A stretch of 41,015 bases of DNA from a virus, in IMG/VR virus record IMGVR_UViG_3300029913_000052, positions 1 through 41,015 of that record. One strand, 5' to 3'. Both the position numbers and the translations under genes were made by a program. The notes under the pieces are model-generated. The model did no database searches and was not told where the DNA came from. It worked only from the letters and a program-made list of their open reading frames with translations. This document shows positions 1-9,815 of the stretch, piece by piece. Every line of letters begins with the position of its first letter. The stretch's first letter is position 1.

Positions 1-519
1 GCAAGTCCAGCAATCGCGATAGGGGTGACTATAGCAGCCGCAGCCGCAGCCGCAGCAGGCACCGTCATGCAGGCACAAGCTCAATCCAAGGCAGCTGATT
101 ATAATTCTCAGATGGAGAAGTATAATGCTCAGATTCAAAACCAGCAAGGTCAAGTTGATGCGGCTAATATAGAACAGCAAGGGGAAATGATTCAAGGCAA
201 GGCTCGTGCAGCAGCCGCCGCTAGTGGCTTGATGGGTGGTAGCTCTACGGATATTCAATACAACGATCTTGTGCAAAATGACAAAGCAGCCTTGGCTATT
301 AGGTATCGTGGCCAAATAGGAGCTTATAATGCAGAGAATCAAAGCACGCTGGACTCTATGCAGGCTTCTAGTGCTCAAACGGCTGGCATGATTGGCGGAG
401 GTTCTGCATTGCTTTCCGGTTTAGGTAAAGCCGCAGGACAGTACCAATCTTCTTTTGGACAACCTAGTGTACAACCCGTTTTTGGATCAACCACAGATAC
501 GGCTCAACCTACTTTCTAA
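1..519 (+). CDS. Internal virion protein, gp14-like (5' end outside window)
   Basis: Likely inner-core/ejection protein of the T7 gp14 type, expected to leave the virion and form the outer-membrane part of the DNA ejection channel. The reading frame is already open at base 1; the first possible start in the window is GTG at 25, but the preceding in-frame residues (Ala/Ile/Gly-rich) resemble the hydrophobic N-terminus of gp14, so the true start is probably just before the window. An Ala-rich N-terminus is followed by a Gln/Ala-rich helical region (about residues 20-75) and a Gly/Ser-rich tail. The stop TAA is the first three bases of a 13-bp repeat at 517-529, and the next gene starts on its last base. 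The call rests on position before gp15- and gp16-like genes and on composition, not on a clear motif. Confidence 0.6.
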   Translation, partial: ASPAIAIGVTIAAAAAAAAGTVMQAQAQSKAADYNSQMEKYNAQIQNQQGQVDAANIEQQGEMIQGKARAAAAASGLMGGSSTDIQYNDLVQNDKAALAIRYRGQIGAYNAENQSTLDSMQASSAQTAGMIGGGSALLSGLGKAAGQYQSSFGQPSVQPVFGSTTDTAQPTF

Positions 520-528
520 AGTAACTTT

Positions 529-3093
529 ATGGCATACAACGACCCTTCCGGTAACATAGCAGCAGAGCAACCCTCCTCCTCTGCCCCAACACCGTCTCTA
601 CGTCTTCTTTCTGTTGACGCAAGGGCAACTCCGCAAGACTTTGGAAGTCAAGTAGGTGGGGCTATTGAAGGTGCTGGAAACGCACTTGATAATTTCTCAG
701 ATCAAATGATGGAGATTTCCAATAAGCGTGATGCTCTCTATGCTCAGCAAGTGGCAACCAAGGCAGAGGTTGATTGGCGGCAGAACATGGCGCAAGCGGC
801 TCAAGCCTTTACGCTAGACCCTTCCAAGGGGGTTAATTACGCGGATACCTACAAGACTCAATTTGCAGCTTATCAGGAACAAGCCATTGCAGGAAACCCG
901 AACCTTACTCAAAATGCTAAAAATCTTGTTATGTCTCACCTTAATACGGTGGGAGCTTCTATGTTTGAAGATGCTTTGCACTTGCAAGCCAAGGCTAGTA
1001 CAGATTGGAGCGTGCAGAGTTTTCAGAATACTGCACAGAATCTTGACAAGATTGCTAACAGTGAGGGGGCATGGGTAGGGTACAAGACGGATGGTTCTTT
1101 AGACACAACTTACTTTGATAACGTGCGGGAGCAGCATATGCAAATGACAGCTAATGCTCAAGGCATTGTACCCGATGCAGCTAGGCGTGAGGAAAATTTG
1201 CGGTTTAATATCCAGACGGATAAGGCAGAAATTGATACCGTTACGGCTCGTTTTGGGGCTGGGGTAGCTGCAAAAGGTATCGTTGATGGCACACTAGGCA
1301 CTTCTCTTTCTATCCCACAACGTCAATCGCAGATTTATGAATTGCAAAGCAGGCAGCATGAGGACACGAATCAAGCCATTACGGATTTCCATAAGTCTGT
1401 ACAGGGTTATGTTTTAGGTGTAGAGGCTAGTGGCCAACGTGACCCCGTAGCTGAAACCAATTTGAACAATAAAGCTACTTTAGCTTATGGTAGTGACGGT
1501 GTAGGCTATGCTGCTAAAGCTGTGAGGGAAGCAGGAACGGCAGAGGATAAATTTCAGGCTCAGCAACAACTAGACCAAATTTCTGCACAGATTGAGAACA
1601 AATACCCAACAAAAGAAGCCAAGAACAACTTCCTTAAGAGCTTATCTGACCCCAACCATGAAATAACTCCACAGGAAGCCTCTGATTCAAATTATTTAAA
1701 TTACCTTCCGGTAATGAAATCAGGAGAAAATCCTATTGAGACTTTGGATAAAGTTCGATCTTTCCAAGCTGACTTTAACCAAAAGGTTCAAGATGGTGTA
1801 AAGATTAATCAGGGAACCACTACACTTAAAAGTGCTTCCGTTGATGACTTGAAAGCTTTTTCAGATGGCATAGACCCTACTTCCGCTACCTACGTTGAAA
1901 AGGGTTTGAAGAAATTTGCAGATGCAAGAGTTAAGGCTATTCAAAATGATGCTTTCAGTGTTACGGTTCAAGACGATAAGCCTATGCAATCCTTGCTGCA
2001 ATCCGCACAGGACTCTGCCAAGCTTGACCCTAAGATTTCCAATACGGCAAGTCAACAAGCTGTTGAACGCTCTATTTCCTTGCAAGCCAAGTTGAATCCA
2101 GATGCGGCACCGATGGTCATGTCTAAGAATGATGCGGATTTTTACATTGGACAGTTAAAAACTACAACCAGTAGTGACCAACTTTCACAGACGCTAAACT
2201 CCATGCAAGAAAAGTTTGGCCCTCGCTTCCAAGATGCCTTAAGCCAACTCCACAACAACCCCAAGAACCCCCTGCCCTCTGGTCTTAGCTTGGTTGCTGC
2301 CAATGTAAACCAGCCGAATACAAGGGACATTCTTACGGCTGTAAATATTCCAGATGGAAACGGTCAAGGTAAGGAAAAGGAGAAAGAAGATAATCCCGGT
2401 TATGCTAAGAGGTTTGCCGAAACGGAACATCCTGAATATGAGAAGTCGATTGATACTCTAGTTTGGAATGACCCTACACTAATGAAGTATAAGGAAGCAA
2501 ATTCTGTTGCAAGTAACAAACAACAGGATATTGACCAGACGAATAGTACAATTAATGCTATTGGCAAGTATGCTAAATTCTTGTATCTAAATCCTCCGGC
2601 TGGTACAAAGTATGATGATAACAGTGCTGTAGCAGCCGCAGTAAAAAGTGCTGTTTCCAATCATATTGATTTTGGTCAAACGAATGGTGTTAATTATCTT
2701 ATCAATAGGGAAGGTAAGAACGGCACTTATTCCGATGAGGATACCAGCAAAATCAAGGGGCAATTAGACAAAGAGCTTTTAGACATTTCAAGTAAATTCC
2801 CTACTGGTTATGAATCTTCTGACAAGGATGAGCCTAAGCTCGGTGCTCTTAATAATCCGGGCCAACAGGCTTCCCTCTACGACATTCAATCTAGGGCTTA
2901 TTGGGTAACAACTCCTGACATGACAGGCGTTTACTTGGCTATGCGTCCGATGGAAGGTCCAGCAGCCAGCCGCGAAGCGATACCTGTCCCTAATTCTTTG
3001 CGTACCTTTGATGACATGCTTAATAAGGCAGCAAACACTAAAGTTGATAACCATGATGCCAATAATATTCCCCCTAGGATATACGGGTACTAA
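529..3093 (+). CDS. Internal virion protein, gp15-like
   Basis: An 854-residue, Gln/Ala/Asp-rich, mostly helical protein with no obvious membrane segment or catalytic motif. Size and position between a gp14-like and gp16-like gene match the internal core protein gp15 of T7-type podoviruses, which forms part of the periplasmic ejection tube. The start ATG at 529 uses the last A of the repeat at 517-529, giving stop-repeat-start spacing of nine bases. An in-frame repeat copy at 1470-1482 encodes Lys-Ala-Thr-Leu. The stop TAA opens another copy (3091-3103). Assignment is by synteny and composition; a search could instead label it a generic internal core protein. Confidence 0.6.
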   Translation: MAYNDPSGNIAAEQPSSSAPTPSLRLLSVDARATPQDFGSQVGGAIEGAGNALDNFSDQMMEISNKRDALYAQQVATKAEVDWRQNMAQAAQAFTLDPSKGVNYADTYKTQFAAYQEQAIAGNPNLTQNAKNLVMSHLNTVGASMFEDALHLQAKASTDWSVQSFQNTAQNLDKIANSEGAWVGYKTDGSLDTTYFDNVREQHMQMTANAQGIVPDAARREENLRFNIQTDKAEIDTVTARFGAGVAAKGIVDGTLGTSLSIPQRQSQIYELQSRQHEDTNQAITDFHKSVQGYVLGVEASGQRDPVAETNLNNKATLAYGSDGVGYAAKAVREAGTAEDKFQAQQQLDQISAQIENKYPTKEAKNNFLKSLSDPNHEITPQEASDSNYLNYLPVMKSGENPIETLDKVRSFQADFNQKVQDGVKINQGTTTLKSASVDDLKAFSDGIDPTSATYVEKGLKKFADARVKAIQNDAFSVTVQDDKPMQSLLQSAQDSAKLDPKISNTASQQAVERSISLQAKLNPDAAPMVMSKNDADFYIGQLKTTTSSDQLSQTLNSMQEKFGPRFQDALSQLHNNPKNPLPSGLSLVAANVNQPNTRDILTAVNIPDGNGQGKEKEKEDNPGYAKRFAETEHPEYEKSIDTLVWNDPTLMKYKEANSVASNKQQDIDQTNSTINAIGKYAKFLYLNPPAGTKYDDNSAVAAAVKSAVSNHIDFGQTNGVNYLINREGKNGTYSDEDTSKIKGQLDKELLDISSKFPTGYESSDKDEPKLGALNNPGQQASLYDIQSRAYWVTTPDMTGVYLAMRPMEGPAASREAIPVPNSLRTFDDMLNKAANTKVDNHDANNIPPRIYGY

Positions 3094-3102
3094 AGTAACT
3101 TT

Positions 3103-5247
3103 ATGCCATTCCCTTTCTCACAAAATAACTCAGCCTTAGACGATGCTAAAGACACTAGCGGGATGCAGCCTGCTGCTGATATTCCTTCAACGTATATCTC
3201 TAGGGGCTTATCAACGGTCAATGATAGTTGGATAGGTGACGTTTATCGTGGGGATGTAGGCTTTGCTCTTAAACGTGACGGCTCGGAAATGCTTAATCCA
3301 GATGCAGCCAATAATGAGTTTGGCAACGGTGGAAGGACAAAGTTTACAGAACCAGTCTCTAGAAGCTATGCTCAGTTTAAATCCAATCAAGACGCAATTA
3401 CCTTTGGCTTACAAGACACTCTTGCCAGAGGGGGTAGTGCTTCCGCCTCTAATACTTGGCTTGGTTCTGGGGTAGCACAAGCGGCAGGACTTCTAGACCC
3501 TTTCCAAGATGGTGCCGCCATTTTGTCCGATGGCATAACCAAGTTTGCACCGATTAGACCGGGATTTATTGTTGGGCCTGCTACCTCTAGGCTAGCCGCT
3601 AGGATGGTGGCAGGAGCACAGACAGCCGCTACCTTCTCAGCCATTACAGAGCCGTTGCACTACGCAATGGATGATAACTGGTCACTCAGCGAAGCGGCTC
3701 AGCGTCTAGGTTCTGGGGCTTTGTTCCTTGGCTTAACGCATGGTCTTTTTGGGGCAGATAATCTTAAGCCTTATCGGGAAGAACCTGTTGCGGGTGAACC
3801 TCAAGTACCTACAGCTTTTCAACAGTTGGAAGATCATTTGCAGCCTGAAACTAAAGCAGCAATGGCACAAGCCTCTGTTGCCAGAGCACAGTCAGATTTA
3901 AGCTTTGACCCGATCAATGACTTAGTTGGCCTTGATAAGCGGATTGTCGCGCATGAAGCAGCTTTAAGTGCTATTGCAGGCCATCCGGTAACTTTGCCTT
4001 TAGAGCAAAGGGCGGCTGTTCTACAATCTATGGATGATGGGACTTATGTTAGTCCTTTGGAGGAGCCTAAAGTAGATTTACCTCCTGCTACACCCGCACC
4101 ATCTGAAAGTTTTGATTCTCCTGCGGTTATTCCTCAGAGTAAAGGGAGTATTAGCCTAGAAGTTAATTTTCCACCTTCGGCAGAAGTTTCAAACTCTTTA
4201 AAAGAAGCCTCAACAGACCCCTTTGTTGCGGCTGTTGCTAAAGCTTCTGGTATCACTAGAGTTAGCATTGACTCTCCAGCTTCATTTGAACTTTCACAAC
4301 AAGGGGGTGTTGCACCTGATGGCTCTATCAGAATTAACCCAGATGCTACCGATGCCAAGGGAACATTCTTGCATGAACTAGGCCATGTAGTTTGGGATAA
4401 GTCTAGTGATGCTCAGAAAAATGACATTCTACAAATTCTTAAAGCACACCATTCAGAGATTGCAGCAGCTTCTCCCGGTTATTCTGATATAAATGACCCG
4501 CACCAGAGAGAGGAAGCTATTGCCGAATTATTCCGTCTAGGGACTTTGACTGATTCTGAAAAAGCAAAGCTTACTGAACCAAGACTAGGAACTTTTAAGT
4601 ATAGCCCTAAAAAGGTTGTCCAAGCACAGAAACCTAAAACAACTGATTCAACTGTTGTTCGTTCATGGAAAGATGTAGAAGAAAAAGGACACAGTTACCT
4701 TACAGCTAAGGATGATCTTTCCGCGATGGCTGCAAAGTATGGAGATAGGTCTATTGTAATGAAAGATGTCAATGGTGGCAGAGGAATTTTTAAAGCAAGT
4801 AAACTAGGGGAATTACTCAAGAATCCGCAATTTAGTGGTTATGTTAGGGAACTATTTTTAGCAAGGAACCCAAAAGAACCTGAATCGCTAGGTACATTAA
4901 CCATAGAGCATTTATCAGGGTTAAAAAATGTTCTTGAAAATAGCAAGGCTACAGAGTCTTTAATTCAAAAACGTGTCCAAGACCTACAACGTAAAGTAGC
5001 TTTAGAAGCTACCCCCAAGCCTAGACCCCAGACCCCTGCCCCTGTCAAAACGACAGCAGACCAGACGGTTAGAGAGCAACTAAAGCCTTATGAGCAAGCC
5101 GAAAAAGCTCAGATTGAAAAGAAGCTTACGGGAGAGCCTAAAGAGGCAGAAGCCAAGATGACAACTGTTGAAAAAATTGACAAGCTGGAAGAACAAAAGC
5201 AGCCGGGATATAACCAAGCCATTCGTTGCGTAACTGAAACTAATTAA
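3103..5247 (+). CDS. Internal virion protein with HExxH zinc-protease motif (gp16 N-terminal part-like)
   Basis: A 714-residue protein at the place where T7 has gp16, the large internal protein whose N-terminus carries a lytic transglycosylase. Here the recognisable motif is instead LHELGH at residues 423-428, a zincin-type HExxH, followed about 40 residues later by an EEAIAELF segment that could supply a third Glu ligand. This suggests a metallopeptidase, perhaps for peptidoglycan cross-bridges or for processing ejected proteins. An Ala/Gly-rich segment at about residues 110-210 could be membrane-interacting. The C-terminus is charged and Pro/Lys-rich. The start sits on the repeat 3091-3103, and an internal repeat copy (4992-5004) encodes Lys-Val-Ala-Leu. 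The stop is one base before the next ATG, so the two genes are translationally linked. Confidence 0.6.
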   Translation: MPFPFSQNNSALDDAKDTSGMQPAADIPSTYISRGLSTVNDSWIGDVYRGDVGFALKRDGSEMLNPDAANNEFGNGGRTKFTEPVSRSYAQFKSNQDAITFGLQDTLARGGSASASNTWLGSGVAQAAGLLDPFQDGAAILSDGITKFAPIRPGFIVGPATSRLAARMVAGAQTAATFSAITEPLHYAMDDNWSLSEAAQRLGSGALFLGLTHGLFGADNLKPYREEPVAGEPQVPTAFQQLEDHLQPETKAAMAQASVARAQSDLSFDPINDLVGLDKRIVAHEAALSAIAGHPVTLPLEQRAAVLQSMDDGTYVSPLEEPKVDLPPATPAPSESFDSPAVIPQSKGSISLEVNFPPSAEVSNSLKEASTDPFVAAVAKASGITRVSIDSPASFELSQQGGVAPDGSIRINPDATDAKGTFLHELGHVVWDKSSDAQKNDILQILKAHHSEIAAASPGYSDINDPHQREEAIAELFRLGTLTDSEKAKLTEPRLGTFKYSPKKVVQAQKPKTTDSTVVRSWKDVEEKGHSYLTAKDDLSAMAAKYGDRSIVMKDVNGGRGIFKASKLGELLKNPQFSGYVRELFLARNPKEPESLGTLTIEHLSGLKNVLENSKATESLIQKRVQDLQRKVALEATPKPRPQTPAPVKTTADQTVREQLKPYEQAEKAQIEKKLTGEPKEAEAKMTTVEKIDKLEEQKQPGYNQAIRCVTETN

Positions 5248-5248
5248 T

Positions 5249-7813
5249 ATGCCAGATTTAAATAAATTCGAGAAGACGGTTTACAAGGCTTGTATTGGTC
5301 AAGTTGTTGAGGCTTCTAATGGTGCGGTTACAGAAAAGGAAGCACAAGAATTACTCCCGAATCTTAACCGGATTAGCAAGATAGCTCGGATGCTTAATCC
5401 AGATGCAAACATGCGGGATATTCTCCCCCAGATTCTAGCCAAGGCAATCGAAGATGAAAAGATTGGTAAACTCCAAAAGAGCTTTCAGGAAATCAAGCAA
5501 AAGGAAACTAGGGATACTAAAATAGCTCTAGTGAATACCAAGGAGAAGGCGGCTGACCAGCTTAAGACCATTATTGGTAATATCCTTGGCACCTATGATA
5601 CGGTGCATAATGGGCAGTTCTCTACAGATAGGAGAATGAAAACATTAGAAAATCAAGCTATTTCTGACTTGTATCGTGCCTTAGATGCTCAGGGACTCCG
5701 TAGTCATTTCTCTAAAGGTATAGATGAATTGCAGGTGGCACAAGAGCTTAGCGAGTTAAACAAGGATAAGGGTAATCTCGGCCTTACTGGAAACAAAGAC
5801 GCTTTGACCGTAGCGAAGGTTGTGCATGGGGTAGTGGACAAGTACCTTAAGATGGGTGAGCGGGTAGGCTTGTTTGTTCCGAGACTTCAAGGCTATTCCA
5901 GCCAACAAACGCATGACCCAGATGTTATCCGCCATACAGGATTTAAACAATGGGCAAAGGACATTATGCCTGTCTTAAACCCCTACAATACTTACGGTAC
6001 TCTCGATGAAGAGAAGTGGGAAGACTTCATGCGAGCAAAGTACCGTACTATTATTTCAGGTGTGCATCAAGAATATGAACAAGGGGTTGATACGCATAAA
6101 GTAGCTTTAGGAAGCAACATTGCCAAGAAAGCCGCAGCCGAAAGGACAATTCATTTTAATTCTACCTTGGATGCTTACAATTATAGCAACAAATATGGGC
6201 TAAGATCATTCCGTGAACAAATTGTTTCCAGCCTAGCTTCTATGGCCAAGCGTATTGCTTTGGCAGGAGATTGGGGAATTAATGCAGAAGCAAACATGCG
6301 GAACATCTTCAAGCTCATTGAAAACAATGCCATAGACCAAGAGGATAACAGTACACTAAAAGCTTTACATAATGATGTTACTTCTAAAAATTGGATACTT
6401 GGACTTGTGCCAGAGAAGATCATTAACGAGATAACTGGAAAGTCTCGCACCCCTGTTCAAAAGAACTTTTGGACTAGCTTTAATCAATGGGCTATGACGC
6501 TGAGCGCAACGGGTAGGCTTGGTATGGCAACCATTTCAGCACAGTCAGATTTAATGAATCTGGCAGGGCATCTTGCCACGATTGAAGGTAGCAATCCGAT
6601 AATGAATTTTATTAGAGTGGCAGGGAAGTATTATCTTCCGCACTCTGGGGATTATAACATTATTGCTGCTCAATGTGGGGTAATGGCTCAAGCTTTGCGA
6701 GCACAAATGGCTATGGATAGGTTTGGAGATATGGACTCATCTGGAATGGCAGGAAAACTTGCTGCTTTATACTTTATGGGGAACATCCTACATGCTCACG
6801 ATCAACGTATTGTAAATGTTATGGCTGGTATGATGGCAAACCATTTTGGCGAAATGGCAGAAAAATCCCACGCAGAGTTGCCTCTATACACTAAGACTTG
6901 GCTTGACCGCTTTGGTATTAATGAAAGTATGTGGAATCAACTGAGAGAACATGCCTTTACTGGTGGAGATGGAAACAAATATCTTACGCCAACCGCAGCA
7001 GATAAAGTTACTTTAGAAGATGAGTCTGAAAGAGATGATTTGCGTTTACGCATGGGAGCTATGTTTAATGACGCAGCTATGTCCACGGTGCCAAGGGCAG
7101 GGGCTAGAGAAAGGTTAATTCTTTATGGTGGTACAGCCCCCTCTACACCGTATGGATTTATGGTAAGAATGGCTATGCAGTTTAAGACTTTCCCAATCAC
7201 CATGATTACCAAGGTGTTAAATCGTAATATTTATGGTCAGCCTAAAGGTGCAATGAACAATATTGTGGCAAATGCCATGAACTTCGCCATGTATATTATT
7301 ATTGGTGCAACAATCATAGCTGTTACAAAGAATTTTCTGTCAGGTAAAAATACCCCAGACCCTACAACAGTCAAAGGATTTAAGACAGACTTGGTGCGAG
7401 GTATTACGGCTGGTGGTGGTTTAGGTTATATTGGTGACGTTGTACTCCCTAATGAGGATAAGGAAAAACCTACAGACACTATTATTAAAGGACTAGAAGG
7501 GCCGATAGGTGGTGACTTAGGTACTATAGGAGATGACGTTTGGATGAGCGGGGTTAAGAATCGCTTTGGAAGTCAAACAGCTAAGGAGAATAAGGCTGAA
7601 AGAGAGCATCTAGCCAAGGATGCAGTAAATATAGGCTCTAATTATGTACCTTTTGCCAATCATTTTGCAACTAAATTTCTCTTTAACTATTACGTTAGAT
7701 ATGCTATTCTTAACAGCATAGACCCTAACTATACGAACAAGCTTGAGAAGAATATGAAGAAGGAAAGTGGCCAAAGCTTCATAATTCCACCAGCAGTAAA
7801 CGCTAAACACTAA
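5249..7813 (+). CDS. Large internal virion protein (gp16 C-terminal part-like)
   Basis: An 854-residue protein starting one base after the stop of the zincin-motif gene. Long helical stretches fill the N-terminal half. A hydrophobic segment near residues 690-705 (Phe-Ala-Met-Tyr-Ile-Ile-Ile-Gly-Ala then Thr-Ile-Ile-Ala-Val) is a probable membrane-inserting helix, followed by a Gly-rich stretch. Together with the upstream gene (714 + 854 residues) it would exceed the length of T7 gp16 (about 1,320), so the pair looks like a two-gene version of that protein. Two in-frame repeat copies lie inside: 6097-6109 (Lys-Val-Ala-Leu) and 7003-7015 (Lys-Val-Thr-Leu). The function as the inner-membrane part of the ejection channel is inferred from position. 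Confidence 0.55.
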   Translation: MPDLNKFEKTVYKACIGQVVEASNGAVTEKEAQELLPNLNRISKIARMLNPDANMRDILPQILAKAIEDEKIGKLQKSFQEIKQKETRDTKIALVNTKEKAADQLKTIIGNILGTYDTVHNGQFSTDRRMKTLENQAISDLYRALDAQGLRSHFSKGIDELQVAQELSELNKDKGNLGLTGNKDALTVAKVVHGVVDKYLKMGERVGLFVPRLQGYSSQQTHDPDVIRHTGFKQWAKDIMPVLNPYNTYGTLDEEKWEDFMRAKYRTIISGVHQEYEQGVDTHKVALGSNIAKKAAAERTIHFNSTLDAYNYSNKYGLRSFREQIVSSLASMAKRIALAGDWGINAEANMRNIFKLIENNAIDQEDNSTLKALHNDVTSKNWILGLVPEKIINEITGKSRTPVQKNFWTSFNQWAMTLSATGRLGMATISAQSDLMNLAGHLATIEGSNPIMNFIRVAGKYYLPHSGDYNIIAAQCGVMAQALRAQMAMDRFGDMDSSGMAGKLAALYFMGNILHAHDQRIVNVMAGMMANHFGEMAEKSHAELPLYTKTWLDRFGINESMWNQLREHAFTGGDGNKYLTPTAADKVTLEDESERDDLRLRMGAMFNDAAMSTVPRAGARERLILYGGTAPSTPYGFMVRMAMQFKTFPITMITKVLNRNIYGQPKGAMNNIVANAMNFAMYIIIGATIIAVTKNFLSGKNTPDPTTVKGFKTDLVRGITAGGGLGYIGDVVLPNEDKEKPTDTIIKGLEGPIGGDLGTIGDDVWMSGVKNRFGSQTAKENKAEREHLAKDAVNIGSNYVPFANHFATKFLFNYYVRYAILNSIDPNYTNKLEKNMKKESGQSFIIPPAVNAKH

Positions 7814-7817
7814 GCAA

Positions 7818-7846
7818 TATAATCCCTAACGGATAAAGTAACTTTA
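7818..7846 (+). promoter_or_regulatory. Possible -10 element and repeat before the tail fibre gene
   Basis: TATAAT (7818-7823) is a perfect -10, but the matching -35 position (7795-7800) is poor. If used, transcription would start near 7830, directly before the repeat 7834-7846 that overlaps the ATG. It may be a weak or activator-dependent promoter. Confidence 0.3.
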
Positions 7847-8691
7847 TGGCAGTAAATAACAACGTCCCAAGAATCCAGTACAACGGAAATAGCTCAGGCA
7901 CTTCTTTTGCCTATCCTTCCATCATTTACTTTGAGACTGAGCTTACAGTTATCTCAACTGACATAGCTACTGGTATTGATACGGCTCAAGTCCTGAATAC
8001 GGATTACACCATTGACCCTAGCCTTTTGGGTAATCCTGCTGGTGTTAATGTCGTCTTTGGTACGGCTCCCGCTACCGGAGTTCGTATTACTATTGCACGA
8101 GTTGTTCCTTTCGCCCAGACGCTTGAGCTTGTGGAAGGTGCGGCTTTGCCTTCCGTCGCTACGGAAATGACGCTTGATGAATTGGAAATGCAAATTCAGC
8201 AACTAGAAGACCAACTTAGCCGCGTAGCCACCCTGCCCCTGTCCACTCCTACAGGTCAAACGGTCTATCAGCGTAGCCAAGACTTGCTTGTCTTTGACCA
8301 GAGCACAGGGGTTACACCGCAGATTGGCATAACTCCAGGAAATTATAAAGACTTCACGGCTGGCGTAGGGTATATTCCGACAATGAATGGTGGAGCTATT
8401 ACCTCTCCTCAGACTCTCGTTGTGGGAAGCACAAATACGGTGGTTTACGCTGATTGTGCGATTGATAATACTACGGGAGAGTTTTCAACTGACCCCGTTA
8501 TTACGGCTGCGGATACCATGCCTAGTGACACTTCTACTCATGCTTACGATCTTATTACTAATATCGCTGTCACTGTTGGCACGATTGCGGTAGTTAATGT
8601 CCTAGGTGGTGGCGTAAGTGCTTCTCGCGGATATTTCTATTGCGGATTGCTTCCTGCTACGGATGGCTCAGGACACTTATTTAATTCATAA
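7846..8691 (+). CDS. Tail fibre, T7 gp17-type N-terminal domain
   Basis: A 281-residue protein. The first ~150 residues match the T7 tail-fibre N-terminal (tail-attachment) domain: an opening like 'VPRIQYNGNSSGTSFAYP', a beta-rich region with 'DYTIDP' and a 'GVRITIARVVP' strand, then a helical 'LDELEMQIQQLEDQLSR' trimer coiled coil. The remaining ~130 residues are beta-rich and Gly/Thr-rich and probably carry the short distal part. It is far shorter than T7 gp17 (553 residues), so receptor binding is probably shared with the next genes. The ATG uses the last base of the repeat 7834-7846. A consensus-like TATAAT at 7818-7823 lies just upstream, but without a good -35. Confidence 0.8.
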   Translation: MAVNNNVPRIQYNGNSSGTSFAYPSIIYFETELTVISTDIATGIDTAQVLNTDYTIDPSLLGNPAGVNVVFGTAPATGVRITIARVVPFAQTLELVEGAALPSVATEMTLDELEMQIQQLEDQLSRVATLPLSTPTGQTVYQRSQDLLVFDQSTGVTPQIGITPGNYKDFTAGVGYIPTMNGGAITSPQTLVVGSTNTVVYADCAIDNTTGEFSTDPVITAADTMPSDTSTHAYDLITNIAVTVGTIAVVNVLGGGVSASRGYFYCGLLPATDGSGHLFNS

Positions 8692-8694
8692 CCA

Positions 8695-9501
8695 ATGCAA
8701 TACGCAAAACAAAATACCGTTTGTCCTAAGTGTGCTTATATTCGGCATACGACAGTTCCGGTTGTGACAAGCACTAATAAGAGTATTGGCAATAGTGTTC
8801 CTTTTAGCTACCAGATTGTTGTTTCCAGTATAGCCCCTATCTTGTCTTATGGCGCTACGGGATTGCCATCCGGTTTAACTATTGATACAACGACAGGTAT
8901 TCTAAGTGGGACTGTAACGGGTTTGACTCTTGGGACTACCGTTAGTATTAACATTTCTGCTACGAATGTTAAAGGAACAGGATACGGGACGATGACGCTA
9001 CAAGTTAAAACGGTGGTTATGACCGTAACTCCCGCTCTCTCTGGTATTACGAGCACTGACCCTATTTTTCTTGTTGAAATTTCCGTAGATGGCTCGCCTT
9101 ACGCCCCGGCTAGTCTAGGCTCTAGTTACGGTGTTTTTTCACAACTTAAGCTAAGGACCACGTTGCAGCCCTCCTACACCAATGGCACGATGGCCCTACT
9201 TGCTCTGTGGACTCTTTCTGGAGCATTACCCCTTCTGTTCGGATCAAAGTTCAATATGTCTGGCGATGCTGCAACAACGGGAACTAGTGCCTTTGTCTAT
9301 TTTCCGCCTACCATTCGTACTGCATCCACGCTGAGCGCGGCGGGAACGAACGGCACTGATCCAACTACTGTCACTGGGCCTTACTCCCACTCTCTTGACG
9401 TGACTGGACTTGATTTGAATGCCTCAACTGGAGTGGTTCATCAATACGGCAATGCAGGCTCTATTAACAATGGCGTCATGGAATCCATATTAAATTTCTA
9501 A
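8695..9501 (+). CDS. Tail-associated protein with putative Ig (He_PIG-like) domain
   Basis: A 268-residue protein starting four bases after the tail fibre stop. Residues ~25-105 contain the signature of a putative Ig/cadherin-like fold ('GLPSGLTIDTTTGILSGT'), common in phage adhesins and tail tips. A CPKC pair near the N-terminus (residues ~10-13) could bind metal. The C-terminal half is Gly/Ser/Thr-rich and beta-like with no recognised domain. The close spacing with the fibre gene suggests a distal fibre or receptor-binding subunit. It could also be a chaperone-like or head-exposed adhesin; position favours the tail. Confidence 0.55.
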   Translation: MQYAKQNTVCPKCAYIRHTTVPVVTSTNKSIGNSVPFSYQIVVSSIAPILSYGATGLPSGLTIDTTTGILSGTVTGLTLGTTVSINISATNVKGTGYGTMTLQVKTVVMTVTPALSGITSTDPIFLVEISVDGSPYAPASLGSSYGVFSQLKLRTTLQPSYTNGTMALLALWTLSGALPLLFGSKFNMSGDAATTGTSAFVYFPPTIRTASTLSAAGTNGTDPTTVTGPYSHSLDVTGLDLNASTGVVHQYGNAGSINNGVMESILNF

Positions 9502-9503
9502 TA

Positions 9504-9815
9504 ATGCACAATAACCCGTACTACACACTTGCCAAGGGAACAATAGGGACGATTTCCCCTCTAGCTACCCTTGCTTGGCAGCAAGACATTGTTATACCTA
9601 TTCAGGCTGTACTAGGCATTATCGTTCCTCTCCTTGTCAGTGTTAGCTTGGCTTACGACATAAAGAAGAAATGGAAAGAAGATCACGTTAAGCGTACCAT
9701 ACTTGACAAGGAAATTGAGATAGTAAAAGAGAAAGCGAAAGCAAAACATGAACATAAGCATCCCGTCGAAGACAATTCTTCTTATACTCCCACTGACCCT
9801 ACTAACTTCGTGTAG
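9504..9815 (+). CDS. Small membrane protein, possible holin
   Basis: A 103-residue protein with a single strong hydrophobic segment at about residues 29-51 ('IVIPIQAVLGIIVPLLVSVS' region), then a highly charged Lys/Glu/His-rich tail. This resembles one-membrane-segment holins such as T7 gp17.5, which also follows the tail fibre gene. The downstream u-spanin gene starts inside it in another frame, with a 68-base overlap, as is usual in lysis cassettes. A second holin candidate (12052-12312) sits next to the endolysin, so this one could also be an antiholin or pinholin. No experimental homology is claimed. Confidence 0.45.
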   Translation: MHNNPYYTLAKGTIGTISPLATLAWQQDIVIPIQAVLGIIVPLLVSVSLAYDIKKKWKEDHVKRTILDKEIEIVKEKAKAKHEHKHPVEDNSSYTPTDPTNFV

